From NCBI RefSeq assembly GCF_002934265.1, contig NZ_PTIX01000003.1, positions 186,001 through 250,000 of the forward strand: a DNA stretch of 64,000 nucleotides, read 5' to 3'. Below, piece after piece: positions 37,087-48,968 of this stretch. A model generated the notes under the pieces. The model saw only the letters and a list, made by a program, of their open reading frames with translations. It ran no database searches and was not told where the DNA came from. This DNA is from Actinokineospora auranticolor. Its GTDB lineage: Bacteria > Actinomycetota > Actinomycetes > Mycobacteriales > Pseudonocardiaceae. The translations under genes were made by a program, and so were the position numbers. The first letter of the stretch is position 1; each line of letters opens with the position of its first letter.

Positions 37087-38052
37087 GTGACAAAAGCATT
37101 CGCGTCCAGCGCCGACCTCGAGCGCAAAGTCGAGACCTTCACCGAACTCGCCGACGGCGTGTACGCGTTGACCGCCGAGGGCGACCCCAACGTGGGCGCC
37201 GTCGAGGGCGAGGACTTCGTGGTCTGCTTCGAGGCGAGGGCCACCCCGGTCGCCGCCCGCCGCTGGCTCGACCTGCTGCGCGAGCGCACCGACAAACCGG
37301 TGCGCTACCTGGTGCTCAGTCACTACCACGCGGTCCGGGTGCTCGGCGCGAGCGCGTTCGACGCCCAGGAGATCATCACCCACGAGACCACCCGTGAGCT
37401 CATCGCCGAGCGCGGCGAGGCCGACTGGGCCAGCGAACTGGGGCGGATGCCGCGGCTGTTCGAGGAGCCGGACAGCATCCCGGGCCTCACCCGGCCCACG
37501 CTCACCTTCACCGACCGGATGGTCATCCCGCTCGGCGGCGACCGCGGCGACCTGGTGCTGGCGTACTGCGGGCGCGGGCACACCGCGGGCGACATCGTGG
37601 CCTGGCTGCCGAAGAAGAAGATCCTGTTCGCGGGCGACCTGGTGGAGGCCAAGGCCGCGCTGTACACCGGCGACGCCTTCCACGACGACTGGGCCACCAC
37701 CACGCTGGACGCGGTGGCCGCCTTCGGCGCCGAGACGCTGGTCGGCGGGCGCGGCGCGGTCGCCCAGGGCACCGAGGCCGTGGCCGCCGCCATCGCCCAG
37801 TCCCGGCACTTCCTCGACGAGCTGCGCCGCATCGTCGGCGAGGTCCACCGCCGCGGCGGCACGGTCGGCGAGGCGTTCCGCGCCACCCACACCGCGCTGG
37901 AGCCGGAGTACGGCCGCTGGCCGATCTTCGAGCACTGCCTGCCCTTCGACGTGCAGCGCTACTGGGACGAGCTGGACGGCCACGACTGGCCGGTGGTCTG
38001 GACCGCCGAGCGGGACCGCGAGGTGTGGGCGGCGCTCCAGGAGGGCCGGTGA
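37087..38052 (+). CDS. MBL-fold metallo-hydrolase with a divergent active-site motif
   Basis: The protein has 321 residues. The fold is recognisable: VYALTAEGDPNVGAVEGEDF, LVLSHYHAVRVLGASAF, AYCGRGHTAGDIVAWLP and ILFAGDLVEAKAALYTGD. The first metal motif, normally HxHxDH, is HYHAVRV here: both leading His are present but the Asp-His that complete it are absent. Later ligands (His of RGHTAGD, Asp of AGDLVE) are kept. The GTG is chosen close to the fold start. It overlaps the following FAD monooxygenase gene (GTGA), so the two act together, perhaps in aromatic catabolism (inferred). Confidence 0.78.
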   Translation: MTKAFASSADLERKVETFTELADGVYALTAEGDPNVGAVEGEDFVVCFEARATPVAARRWLDLLRERTDKPVRYLVLSHYHAVRVLGASAFDAQEIITHETTRELIAERGEADWASELGRMPRLFEEPDSIPGLTRPTLTFTDRMVIPLGGDRGDLVLAYCGRGHTAGDIVAWLPKKKILFAGDLVEAKAALYTGDAFHDDWATTTLDAVAAFGAETLVGGRGAVAQGTEAVAAAIAQSRHFLDELRRIVGEVHRRGGTVGEAFRATHTALEPEYGRWPIFEHCLPFDVQRYWDELDGHDWPVVWTAERDREVWAALQEGR

Positions 38053-39641
38053 CCGAGCCGGTCCTCATCGTCGGCGGTGGTCCGGTCGGGCTGACCGCCG
38101 CGCTCGTGCTGGCCCGCCACGGCGTGCCGAGCCTGGTCGTCGAGGCGCTGCCGGGGCGGCTGCTGGAGGGCAGCCGCGCCATCTGCGTGCAACGGGACGT
38201 GCTGGACGTGCTCGAGCGCGTCGGCGCCGGGCGCGAGGTGGTCGAGCGCGGTGTCACCTGGTACTCGGGGCGGATCTTCTACCGCGAGCACGAGGTCTTC
38301 TCGATGACCCTGCCCGAGCCCGCGCCCGGGCACTTCCCGCCGTTCGTGAACACCCCGCAGAACAGCATCGAGCACGTGCTGGAGGCCAGGGTCCGCGCCG
38401 AACCGCTGATCGACCTGCGGTACAGCACCAAGGCGGTGGCCGTCGAGCAGGACGCGGACGGGGTGTCGCTGACCATCGAGGGTCCACAAGGGACGGAGAC
38501 GGTGCGCGGCACGCACTGCGTCGCCGCCGACGGCAGCCGGTCCACGCTGCGCAAGCTGCTCGGGCTCACGTTCAACGGGCACTCGTACGGCGACAAGTTC
38601 CTCATCACCGACATCCGCGCCGACTTCGGGTTCCCCGTGCCGGAGCGGCGGTTCTACTTCGACCCGGAGTGGAACCCGGGTCGCCAGGCGCTGCTGCACC
38701 CGCAGCCGGACTCGGTCTGGCGCATCGACTGGCAGGTGCCCGACGAGTACGACCTCGCCGCCGAGCAGGAGAGCGGCGCGCTGGAGGCGCGCATCCGCCG
38801 GGTGCTCGGCGACCTGGAGTACGAGTTGGTGTGGGCGTCGCTGTACCGCTTCCACCAGCGCCGCGTCCCGACCATGCGCGTCGGCCGGATCCTGCTGTGC
38901 GGCGACTCGGCGCACATCATGAGCCCCTTCGGCGCGCGCGGGATGAACTCGGGCATCACCGAGGCGGAGAACGCGGCCTGGAAGATCGCCGCCATCCGCA
39001 CCGGCTGGGGCGCCCCGGCCCTGCTGGACACCTACGACCTCGAACGCGGCCCGGCCACCGACGAGAACCTGCGCGTCACCGGCACCACCATGCGGTTCCT
39101 CTGCCCGGCCGACGACGAGGAATGGGCCCGCCGCCTCGACGTCCTCCAGCGCAGCGTGACCGACCCCGAGGTCGCCGCGAAGATCGACTCCGGACGGCTC
39201 GCCGAGCCCTTCTGGTACCTCGACTCCCCGCTGACCAGCCACGCCCCGGACGCCGACCTGTCGGCCTTCCCGCGCGAGCCGGGCGTCCCCCGGCCGACGG
39301 TCCCCGGGGTGCTCTGCCCGGACGTCCCGTTCCCGGACGGCACCCGGCTGCGGGACCACCTGGGACCGCTGTTCACCCTGCTGGCCGCCCCGGACGCCAC
39401 CATCCCGGACGAACTCCTGGCCGCCCCCGAACTGGCCACCCTGGCCCCACCCCGCGTCGTGCCCTTACCCGCCAACGCGGTCGAGGCACTGGACCTGCCC
39501 CCGACCGCCGCCGCACTGGTCCGCCCCGACGGCTTCCTGGCGGCGACCTTCACCGACGAGGTCGACCTGGCCAAGAACCTCACCCCGGCCCTGCTCCAGG
39601 CGGCAGGCTGGAACCACACCGACCGCGAATCCGGAACCTGA
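38049..39641 (+). CDS. FAD-dependent aromatic monooxygenase, MhpA/UbiH-like
   Basis: The protein has 530 residues. The FAD-binding GGGPVGLTAALVLARHGVPS starts at residue 8, the DG motif is VAADGSRSTLRKLLG, and the GD motif is LLCGDSAHIMSPFGARGMNSG. Together they define class A flavoprotein hydroxylases of the 3-(3-hydroxyphenyl)propionate hydroxylase group. The C-terminal thioredoxin-like domain is present (FTLLAAPDATIPDELL to ALVRPDGFLA). It probably hydroxylates an aromatic or polyketide-like substrate with NAD(P)H. Translationally coupled to the MBL hydrolase; a strong terminator follows. Confidence 0.87.
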   Translation: MTEPVLIVGGGPVGLTAALVLARHGVPSLVVEALPGRLLEGSRAICVQRDVLDVLERVGAGREVVERGVTWYSGRIFYREHEVFSMTLPEPAPGHFPPFVNTPQNSIEHVLEARVRAEPLIDLRYSTKAVAVEQDADGVSLTIEGPQGTETVRGTHCVAADGSRSTLRKLLGLTFNGHSYGDKFLITDIRADFGFPVPERRFYFDPEWNPGRQALLHPQPDSVWRIDWQVPDEYDLAAEQESGALEARIRRVLGDLEYELVWASLYRFHQRRVPTMRVGRILLCGDSAHIMSPFGARGMNSGITEAENAAWKIAAIRTGWGAPALLDTYDLERGPATDENLRVTGTTMRFLCPADDEEWARRLDVLQRSVTDPEVAAKIDSGRLAEPFWYLDSPLTSHAPDADLSAFPREPGVPRPTVPGVLCPDVPFPDGTRLRDHLGPLFTLLAAPDATIPDELLAAPELATLAPPRVVPLPANAVEALDLPPTAAALVRPDGFLAATFTDEVDLAKNLTPALLQAAGWNHTDRESGT

Positions 39642-39647
39642 CCCGCT

Positions 39648-39689
39648 GGTTCCGGGGCGCGGACGCCAAACCGTCCGCGCCCCGGAACC
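39648..39689 (+). terminator. Terminator hairpin of the monooxygenase operon
   Basis: GGTTCCGGGGCGCGGAC (39648-39664) and GTCCGCGCCCCGGAACC (39673-39689) make a perfect 17-bp stem with an 8-nt loop, 6 nt after the stop. Confidence 0.88.
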
Positions 39690-39741
39690 CTGGTCGGTCG
39701 GAAAATGAGCCCACCCACTCCCGACGAGTAGGTGGTGCCAT

Positions 39742-40290
39742 GTGGCGATGATGGCCGCGGCCGGCCACACCGTCTACGCGCTCAACCCGTTGCGGGTGGC
39801 GAGGGCTCCGCCACCGGTCCAGGTGGCTCGGCTGACGATCGGCCCCGATCGGCACCGCACCCGTCGCGGCCGCAGCCCATGGCCGCAGCCCATGGCCGCA
39901 GCCCATGGCCGCAGCCCATGGCCGCAGCCCATGGCCGCAGCCCATGCGTCTCCTTCGGGGCCTGTTCTTCGGCGCCGAGTGCTCGCGGGATTCGGCGACG
40001 ACCAAGCGCCTACGCCACCGCCAAGCTCACAAGAACCACGCGGGAGTCGGCCCATCACCCCGGCCTCCGGCGAGAAGATCGCCTTGACCCCGCGTCGCCC
40101 ACGACAATCGACGCCCTCCGCAGCCAGGCGTTCGACGCGCGGGCTGTGATCGTCCGGCGCATGTGCCTACCGCGACCGCCAACGCGGCCACGGCGTCCCA
40201 CTCCGCCTGGCCGCACCGCGCGGGCTCGCCGGTGGCTTGGCGGCCAGGCCCCCGAGATGCCTTTCGGGCCACCGGTTCCACACCCCAACA
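39742..40290 (+). pseudogene. Decayed IS110-family transposase remnant
   Basis: Pieces of an IS110-type transposase appear in different frames. AAGHTVYALNPLRVAR (39757-39804) resembles the N-terminal RuvC-like half. LAGFGDD, then in another frame AYATAKLT, then PITPASGEK (about 39983-40076), resemble the C-terminal FGDD..RYA.AKARKNYAG..PIT.ASG..K block. SQAFDARAVI follows at about 40120. Between them the middle of the gene is replaced by a 13-bp tandem repeat. No intact frame, ends or target duplication can be defined. Confidence 0.55.
39868..39945 (+). repeat. 13-bp tandem repeat, six perfect units
   Basis: GGCCGCAGCCCAT is repeated six times without a mismatch (39868-39945). The unit is not a multiple of three, so each copy shifts frame, which fits non-coding DNA. 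It lies within the IS110 remnant. It lacks spacers, so it is not a CRISPR. Confidence 0.95.
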
Positions 40291-40418
40291 CGCCCGAAAA
40301 CGTGAGCATCACACACCTTTTTCCGGGTTTGTGAAAGATGTTGTGGGGGCGCGGCACTAGGCAGGGGTACTTCCAGGGTGGTGAGATCTGGACCGCGCGC
40401 GGGCGGGAGGACGAGGAC

Positions 40419-41927
40419 TTGATCAGTAGGCGATCGTTTCTGCGGGTGGGCGGGCTGGGGGCGGCGGCGACCGTGGCGGGGTGTTCCGGCGGGGGACCGA
40501 CAGCCGCCAACGCGACCGGTGCGCGCACGTCCGCCACCACCACGGCGGCGGCCACGAGCACGAGTGCCGCGCCGCTGGACTGGGGCGCGCTGCGCGACCG
40601 GCTCGGCGGTGCGCTGCTGCAGTCCGGTTCGCCCGACTTCGGCGCCGCCATCCGGTTGAAGAACCCGATCTTCGACAAGCGCAACCCGGCGGGCCTGGCG
40701 CTGTGCGGCAGCGCCGAGCACGTCCAGGCGTGCGTCGAGTTCGCCCGGCAGGCGAAGATCCCGATCGCCGCCCGCAGCGGTGGCCACAGCTACGCGGGCT
40801 ACTCCGCGCCCGACGGGGGCCTGATCGTCGACGTCGGTCGGATGGCGTCGGTCGAGGTGCGCACCGACGGCACCGCTGTCATCGGCGCGGGCGCCCGGCT
40901 CATCGACGTCTACACCGCCCTGGCCGCCAAGGGCCGCTGCCTCCCGGCGGGCACCTGCCCCACGGTCGGCGTCGCGGGTCTGGCGCTCGGCGGCGGCCTG
41001 GGCGTCTTCACCCGCAAGTTCGGTCTGACCTGCGACCGCCTGGTGTCCGCCCAGATCGTCACCGCGGACAGCGTGCTGCGCCCGGCCTCGCCGTCCAACG
41101 AACCCGACCTGTTCTGGGCGCTGCGCGGCGGTGGCGGCGGCAACTTCGGCGTCGTCACGTCCTTCACCTTCACCACCGAACCCGCCCCGGACGTCACCGT
41201 CTTCCACCTGTCCTACCCGGCGGCCGCCGCGGCGGCCGTGGTCGCGGCCTGGCAGGGCTGGGCGACCGCGGTACCCGACGAGCTCTGGTCGGCCGTCGCG
41301 GTCAACGGCGACGCCGCCAAGGGCGCCGCGCTCTCCGGCTGCTTCATCGGCACACCGGCGAACCTCAACCCGCTGCTGGAGCAGTTCACCAAGCAGGCGG
41401 GCAAACCCAAGAGCCGCTTGGTGCAGCAAAAGGGCTACCTGGAAGCCATGCGCTACTTCGCGGGCTGCACCCAGAAGGGCGGCGACTGCCCGCCACCCAA
41501 CCAACCCCGCAACGCCTTCGTCGCGTCCTCGCGGGTCATCACCGCGCCCCTCGACGCCCAGGGCCTGGTCGCCACCCTCGACGGCAGGCCCGACATGACC
41601 CTGCTCCTCGACGCCCTCGGCGGCGCCGTGGCCAAGTTCGGGCCGGAGGAAACCGCCTTCCCGCACCGAAAAGCCCTCGGCACGGTGCAGATCTACCTGA
41701 ACACCAAGGTCACCGACGTCGAGGCGGCCAACCGCTCGGTCGCCGAAGTCCGCGACGCCCTGGCCCGCCTCGGCGCCCGCGGCGGGTACGTGAACTACAT
41801 CGAGGCGGCCATGCCGGACTGGGGTCCCGCCTACTACGGCCAGAACCTCAGCAGGCTCGACAGCGTGGTCCGGCGCTACGACCCGGACGCCGTCTTCACC
41901 TTCCCCCAGTCCATCCACCGCACCTGA
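40419..41927 (+). CDS. Tat-exported lipoprotein-type FAD oxidase, berberine bridge enzyme-like
   Basis: The protein has 502 residues from the TTG at 40419, preceded by GGGAGGACGAGGA. This start gives a twin-arginine motif at R4-R5 (SRRSFLRVGG) and a lipobox VAGC with C22; an ATG at 40338 would bury both. The FAD-binding domain has RSGGHSYAGYS (H123) and GTCPTVGVAG (C180), the pair that binds FAD bicovalently in this family. GGGLGVFTRKFGLTCD and RGGGGGNFGVVT follow. The BBE domain closes the protein (YYGQNLSRLDSVVRRYDPD). It likely oxidises a sugar or a phenolic compound at the cell surface. It lies 3 nt before the NACHT gene. Confidence 0.83.
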   Translation: MISRRSFLRVGGLGAAATVAGCSGGGPTAANATGARTSATTTAAATSTSAAPLDWGALRDRLGGALLQSGSPDFGAAIRLKNPIFDKRNPAGLALCGSAEHVQACVEFARQAKIPIAARSGGHSYAGYSAPDGGLIVDVGRMASVEVRTDGTAVIGAGARLIDVYTALAAKGRCLPAGTCPTVGVAGLALGGGLGVFTRKFGLTCDRLVSAQIVTADSVLRPASPSNEPDLFWALRGGGGGNFGVVTSFTFTTEPAPDVTVFHLSYPAAAAAAVVAAWQGWATAVPDELWSAVAVNGDAAKGAALSGCFIGTPANLNPLLEQFTKQAGKPKSRLVQQKGYLEAMRYFAGCTQKGGDCPPPNQPRNAFVASSRVITAPLDAQGLVATLDGRPDMTLLLDALGGAVAKFGPEETAFPHRKALGTVQIYLNTKVTDVEAANRSVAEVRDALARLGARGGYVNYIEAAMPDWGPAYYGQNLSRLDSVVRRYDPDAVFTFPQSIHRT

Positions 41928-41930
41928 CCC

Positions 41931-43857
41931 TTGGTCGACCACCCCACCGAGAACAAGATCATCGGCAACCCGGTGGGCCCGGTGGTCCAAGCGGGCACGG
42001 TGGTCCTCACCACCCGACCCCCGTCCCGGCTGGAGGCCGCCCGCACCGAACTGGCCACCCTCGTCGCCGACCAGTGGCGCCGCGAAGCGGTCCGCCGCGG
42101 CCTCGACGACGTCACGGGCATCCCGATCCACTGGACTCCCTCAACCCCGCTCGGTGCTGACTGGGTGGCTGCCTTCCGCGCCGCCCCGCGCAAGCGCTGG
42201 GCCGTGCTGGGCGACGCGGGCACCGGCAAGACCTCGTTCGCCATCCAGTTCCTGCTCGCCCACCTCGCCCGCCGCGTGGACACCGACCCCGTACCGGTCC
42301 TGCTGCCGATCGCGGGCTGGAACCCGGAAACCCACCCCGACGTGCGTTCCTGGGTTGTCGACCAACTCGCCCGCACCTACGCCAAGAGCGCGCGACTCAC
42401 CCCCGCCCTGCTCGCCGAGCTGGTCGCGGACAGGCACGTCTTCGTCATCTACGACGGTGTGGACGAACTGCGGCCGGCACTGCGCCGCCGAGCGCTGGCC
42501 GAACTCGCCCGCACCCACTCGTCGGCCGACCCGCTGCTGATCTGCTGCCGCACCGCCGACTTCCCCGACGCGGGCCGCGCTCTCGGCCCCCTGGTCACCA
42601 TCCAGCCGGAACCCCTCACCCGCGCCGACGCCATCACCTACCTGCGCGGCATCCTCGGTACCCCCACCGACCCGTGGCGGCACTGCCTCGACGACCTGCG
42701 CTCCGGCCGCGCCCGGGGCCTCGCCGACCTGGCCCGCACCGCCTTCGGCCTCTGGCTGATCGGGGTGGCCGCCACCGATCCAGCGACCGACCCCGAGCGC
42801 CTCGCGAACACCCCGGATGAGGTGTCCACCCGATCCGCACTGCTCGACCTCGCGATCCCGGCGCTGGTCCGGCGCGGCGCACCCGACCGCGGCCGATCCG
42901 CCTGGCACCGCTTCCTGCGCCGCCGCGCCGCCCCACCCTCCACGACCCGTCGCGAGTACCACCCCGACCAGGTCACGGCCTGGCTAAGCGCAGTGGCCCG
43001 CCGGATGAACGCGGGCCACGCCTTCGCGTGGTGGGAGTTGGCCGCGGACGTCGACCGGACCCGCTCCAGCCGCCGGGTCGCCCTGGGCTTCGCGGTGAGC
43101 CTCGGCCTGCTCGGGCTGGCGGTGGGCTTGGGCTTCACGGTCCTCGCGGGAGCGGGGACGACGGAATTGGTGCTGGGTGTCCCGTTGTCCACCACCTGCG
43201 GAGCGGTGATGGGCCTGGTGATGGCGAGGGAGAGCCGGGCGGGGGAGTTCGACCGACCGCGGTACCTCGACACCAGCAAGCTGGACAAGGTCAACAAGAC
43301 GGTGGGGACCGTGTTGTTCACCGCGACGATCGGTGTGCTCTACGTGATCACCGGGAGCGTGGCGTTGGTTGCGAGCGCTGCCATCGGAAGCGGGTCCGTC
43401 GCCGTCTTCTCGCTCTACGCGTGGTTGGACACGCCCGCGACCCAGCACGGGCCCGCGACCCCGATCGCCACGTGGTCGGCTGATCGCGGGATGAGCCTGT
43501 TCCGCTTGGCTGTGGGCGTCGGCGGGCTGGCGGCCCTCGCGGCCTACCTCGCCACGACGGTCACGCCAGGCAGCTCGTGGCTCGGCGCGGTGCTGTACGT
43601 GTTGAAGGTGGGGGTTGTGTGGGGAAGTTTCATCGCACCCCGGGGGGCGCGCGCGTGGTTCGCGTACAAGCTCGCCACCACCCGGCTCGCCATGGCCGGT
43701 GAGCTGCCCGGCGCGCTCGTGGCATTCCTCGACGACGCCCACCGCATGGGGCTACTGCGCGCCGTGGGGCCCGTCTACGAGTTCCGGCACGAGTTCCTCC
43801 GCCTGCACCTGGCCCGAGGGCGGGGACCAGGCGAACCCCCGCCCGGTCCCCGGCCGG

Positions 43858-43886
<29 letters not shown>
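41931..43886 (+). CDS. NACHT-type NTPase with C-terminal membrane domain
   Basis: The protein has 651 residues. The N-terminus has the short NKIIGNPVGPVVQAG segment (residues 8-22), a motif found at the start of many actinomycete NACHT/conflict proteins. Walker A is GDAGTGKTS (94-102) and Walker B is VFVIYDGVDEL (170-180, the double acidic form typical of NACHT). CCRTADFP is sensor 1. A helical region follows, then four to six hydrophobic segments from about residue 375 to 590, and a late EFRHEFLRLHLA motif. The TTG at 41931 is the only start that keeps the N-motif. It is probably cotranscribed with the FAD oxidase and converges on the aldehyde dehydrogenase with a 29-bp overlap. A signalling or defence role is inferred. 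Confidence 0.7.
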
Positions 43887-45327
<1,441 letters not shown>

Positions 45328-45529
45328 GGCTCAACGGTATGCCCGCTCCGGCCGAGAAGCTTGGCCAAGAAGGCCCCGGGTTAGGATGTGGGGGCTGACC
45401 GACGATGGTGACTAGGGTTCCGCCGCGGGTGAACATGAACGCGGGTCTGGTTCGAGCGTCACGGAAAGCCCGCGCGGACAGGCGAGCGGGCAGGCATCTC
45501 CGGGAGAGAAACCCAGGGAGGGACCGGTC

Positions 45530-45557
45530 GGCGCACGGTGCTGGGCACCGGTGCGCC
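45530..45557 (+). promoter_or_regulatory. Stem-loop in the guaA leader
   Basis: GGCGCACGGTGC (45530-45541) pairs with GCACCGGTGCGCC (45545-45557) apart from one bulged C, with a 3-nt loop. It lies 60 nt before the guaA start, in the region between divergent genes, so it cannot be a terminator of a neighbour. It may affect guaA expression; no known riboswitch class is recognised. Confidence 0.35.
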
Positions 45558-45616
45558 GGGTCCGGAAACAGCCCTCGGCGTCCCCGTGGTCCGCAACACC
45601 CAGATGAGGTTCGACG

Positions 45617-47176
<1,560 letters not shown>

Positions 47177-47182
47177 CGACGA

Positions 47183-47215
47183 AAACGGCCCGGTCACCAG
47201 GTGACCGGGCCGTTT
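47183..47215. terminator. Terminator hairpin of guaA
   Basis: AAACGGCCCGGTCACC (47183-47198) and GGTGACCGGGCCGTTT (47200-47215) are perfect 16-nt arms 7 nt after the guaA stop, with A and T tracts at the ends, so the stem can work for both guaA and the convergent minus-strand gene. Confidence 0.88.
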
Positions 47216-47237
47216 CGGCGTGTGAGTGGTGGTGGGG

Positions 47238-47447
47238 CTACTTCCGCTTCCCCTTGTTGCGCAACGAGGAGCCGAGCAGCAGCAGGCCGACGAGCACCGC
47301 GCCGCCCGCGAAGATCCAGCGCAGGTCCAGCTGCGGGAACCACAGCCGCCCGTCGCTGAGCACGTAGCCCGAGGCGAACAGGGTCAGCAGGCCCAGCACC
47401 AGGGTGATCGGGTCCAGCCGCCGCGAGGTCTGCCGGTTGTCAGCCAC
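47238..47447 (-). CDS. Small two-helix membrane protein downstream of the PspC gene
   Basis: The protein has 69 residues. Two hydrophobic segments (LDPITLVLGLLTLFASGYVL and WIFAGGAVLVGLLLLG) are followed by a basic tail (SSLRNKGKRK). The start overlaps the end of the PspC-domain gene by 8 nt, so it is translated with it. The family is not recognised. Its small size and coupling suggest a subunit or modulator of the PspC protein. Confidence 0.7.
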   Translation of the reverse strand: MADNRQTSRRLDPITLVLGLLTLFASGYVLSDGRLWFPQLDLRWIFAGGAVLVGLLLLGSSLRNKGKRK

Positions 47448-48810
47448 GGTTCACCGCCAAGCTCCCAGCTCCTGCCTCGACCTGCAGGAAGATCTTCAGT
47501 CCGCCCGGACCGTCCGGGCCGTTGTCGGTCAGGGTGGTCGACTTGTTCACGCCGTCCAGGTTGTCGTGCAGGCAGGTGATCTCACCGACCTTGCTCTCGC
47601 AGGACACCTCGACGTCGGCGTTCGCGGGCACGGTCACCGTGATCTCGCCCGCCCCGACCGAGGCCGACGTGCGGATCGACCCGGTGCCGGGCAGGTCGGA
47701 CAGGTCCAGGGCGATGTTGCCGACCGACAGCGAGTAGTCCGGCTTCACCTGGTCCAGCGTCGTCGGGTGGGCGGTGAGCTCGCCGACGCCGCCGTGCGCG
47801 CCGTTCGGCCAGAACGTGGTCATCGCGACGCCGACCGCGGCCAGCGGCACGGCGAGCCCGATCAGGCCCCGGCCACCGCGGACGAACGAACCGGCCACCA
47901 TGCCCAAGCCCAGGATGCCCAGCACGATCCCGATCACGTGCGGGACGCTGAGCCAGGCCGCTCCGTGCGACTCGGCCAGCACCGCCCCACCGATGGTCAG
48001 CAGCGACACCGCCACCGCGATCGGGCCCACCTTGGAGCGCCTGCGCGGCTCCGGCGGCTCGGGCTCGTAGTCGGGCACCAGCGAGCGGCCCGGCTCGGGC
48101 AGGTCCCAGGCGAACGGCGCCGCGCCCAGCGGGTCCCACGCGGGGGGCTCGGTGCGGAAACCGTCCTCGTCCACCGCGGGCTTCGGCACCTCCGCGGTCG
48201 CGTCCGCCGGGGCCCCGGCGGGGGTCTCGGTGGTGCTCGTCGGCATGGTCACCGGGGCCCCCTGGGGCGTCGGGTAGGGCTGGTACGGCGGGGGCACCGG
48301 CGGGCCGTGCTGCACCGGCACCCACATCGGCACCGGTCCCGCCTCGACGGGCGCCGGGCCGGTCGGCACGACACCCTGGTCGCGGCGGCCGCGGTGCAGC
48401 AGGAACACCAGCCCACCCACGATCGCCAGCCCGAGCCAGCCGTTGAAGGCGTGGTCGAACAGGAAGCTGAACGAGCCGAGCACGCCGAGGCACAGCAGCA
48501 GCGCGAACGGCGTCGAGCTGGAGCTGCGGCCCCGGCCCACCAGTCCCTCGGCGGGCGAGACCTCGTCGTCCTCAGCCGCGAAGAACAGCCAGCCGAGCAG
48601 GTAGAAGACGACGCCCGCGCCGCCGTAGAAGGTGGCGACCGCGAACGCCACGCGGATGATGACCGGGTCGAGCCCGTACCGGTTGGCGATGCCCGCCGCG
48701 ACGCCCGCCACCTTGCGGCCGTACCTCGGCCGCCGTGGGCGGGTCGCCCAGAAGTCCTTGAGCGTGTCCTCCACGCCGGCGCCGTGCGCCTGGTTCGATG
48801 TGCCACTCAC
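47440..48810 (-). CDS. PspC-domain membrane protein with C-terminal adhesin-like beta domain
   Basis: The protein has 456 residues from the GTG at 48810. The PspC domain (RPRYGRKVAGVAAGIANRYGLD, with a membrane hairpin) lies at residues 25-85. A Pro-rich linker, several transmembrane segments (about residues 115-145, 225-300) and a beta-rich extracytoplasmic domain follow (IALDLSDLPGTGSIRTSASVG, EITVTVPANADVEVSCESKVG), which resembles the LiaF/DUF2154-type C-terminus. It diverges from the PspC-kinase gene across a nested palindrome. It probably senses envelope stress and may modulate that kinase (inferred by analogy with LiaFSR). Confidence 0.78.
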   Translation of the reverse strand: MSGTSNQAHGAGVEDTLKDFWATRPRRPRYGRKVAGVAAGIANRYGLDPVIIRVAFAVATFYGGAGVVFYLLGWLFFAAEDDEVSPAEGLVGRGRSSSSTPFALLLCLGVLGSFSFLFDHAFNGWLGLAIVGGLVFLLHRGRRDQGVVPTGPAPVEAGPVPMWVPVQHGPPVPPPYQPYPTPQGAPVTMPTSTTETPAGAPADATAEVPKPAVDEDGFRTEPPAWDPLGAAPFAWDLPEPGRSLVPDYEPEPPEPRRRSKVGPIAVAVSLLTIGGAVLAESHGAAWLSVPHVIGIVLGILGLGMVAGSFVRGGRGLIGLAVPLAAVGVAMTTFWPNGAHGGVGELTAHPTTLDQVKPDYSLSVGNIALDLSDLPGTGSIRTSASVGAGEITVTVPANADVEVSCESKVGEITCLHDNLDGVNKSTTLTDNGPDGPGGLKIFLQVEAGAGSLAVNRG

Positions 48811-48844
48811 GTTGATGAGGATCGCTCCCCGACACCGCTCACGA

Positions 48845-48890
48845 CATCGGGGAACGACCCTGACTTTGCGTTCAGGGTCCAACCCCGATG
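48845..48890. promoter_or_regulatory. Nested palindrome between the divergent PspC genes, candidate operator
   Basis: The outer arms CATCGGGG (48845-48852) and CCCCGATG (48883-48890) and the inner arms GACCCTGA (48856-48863) and TCAGGGTC (48872-48879) are perfect inverted repeats with equal 3-nt gaps and an 8-nt centre. The structure is symmetric and sits at the shared control region. It is a good candidate site for the LuxR-type regulator at 50207. Confidence 0.6.
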
Positions 48891-48968
48891 TGGCGCGGCG
48901 GCCCCCGTGTGAGCATTCTTGTCGTGGAAGCAGCTGTCCAGGAACGCCGGACCGCGGAGACGGACCCC

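Noticed and set aside
39868..39945. Possible CRISPR array
   Set aside because: The 13-bp units are directly adjacent with no spacers and no cas genes are present; this is a simple tandem repeat.
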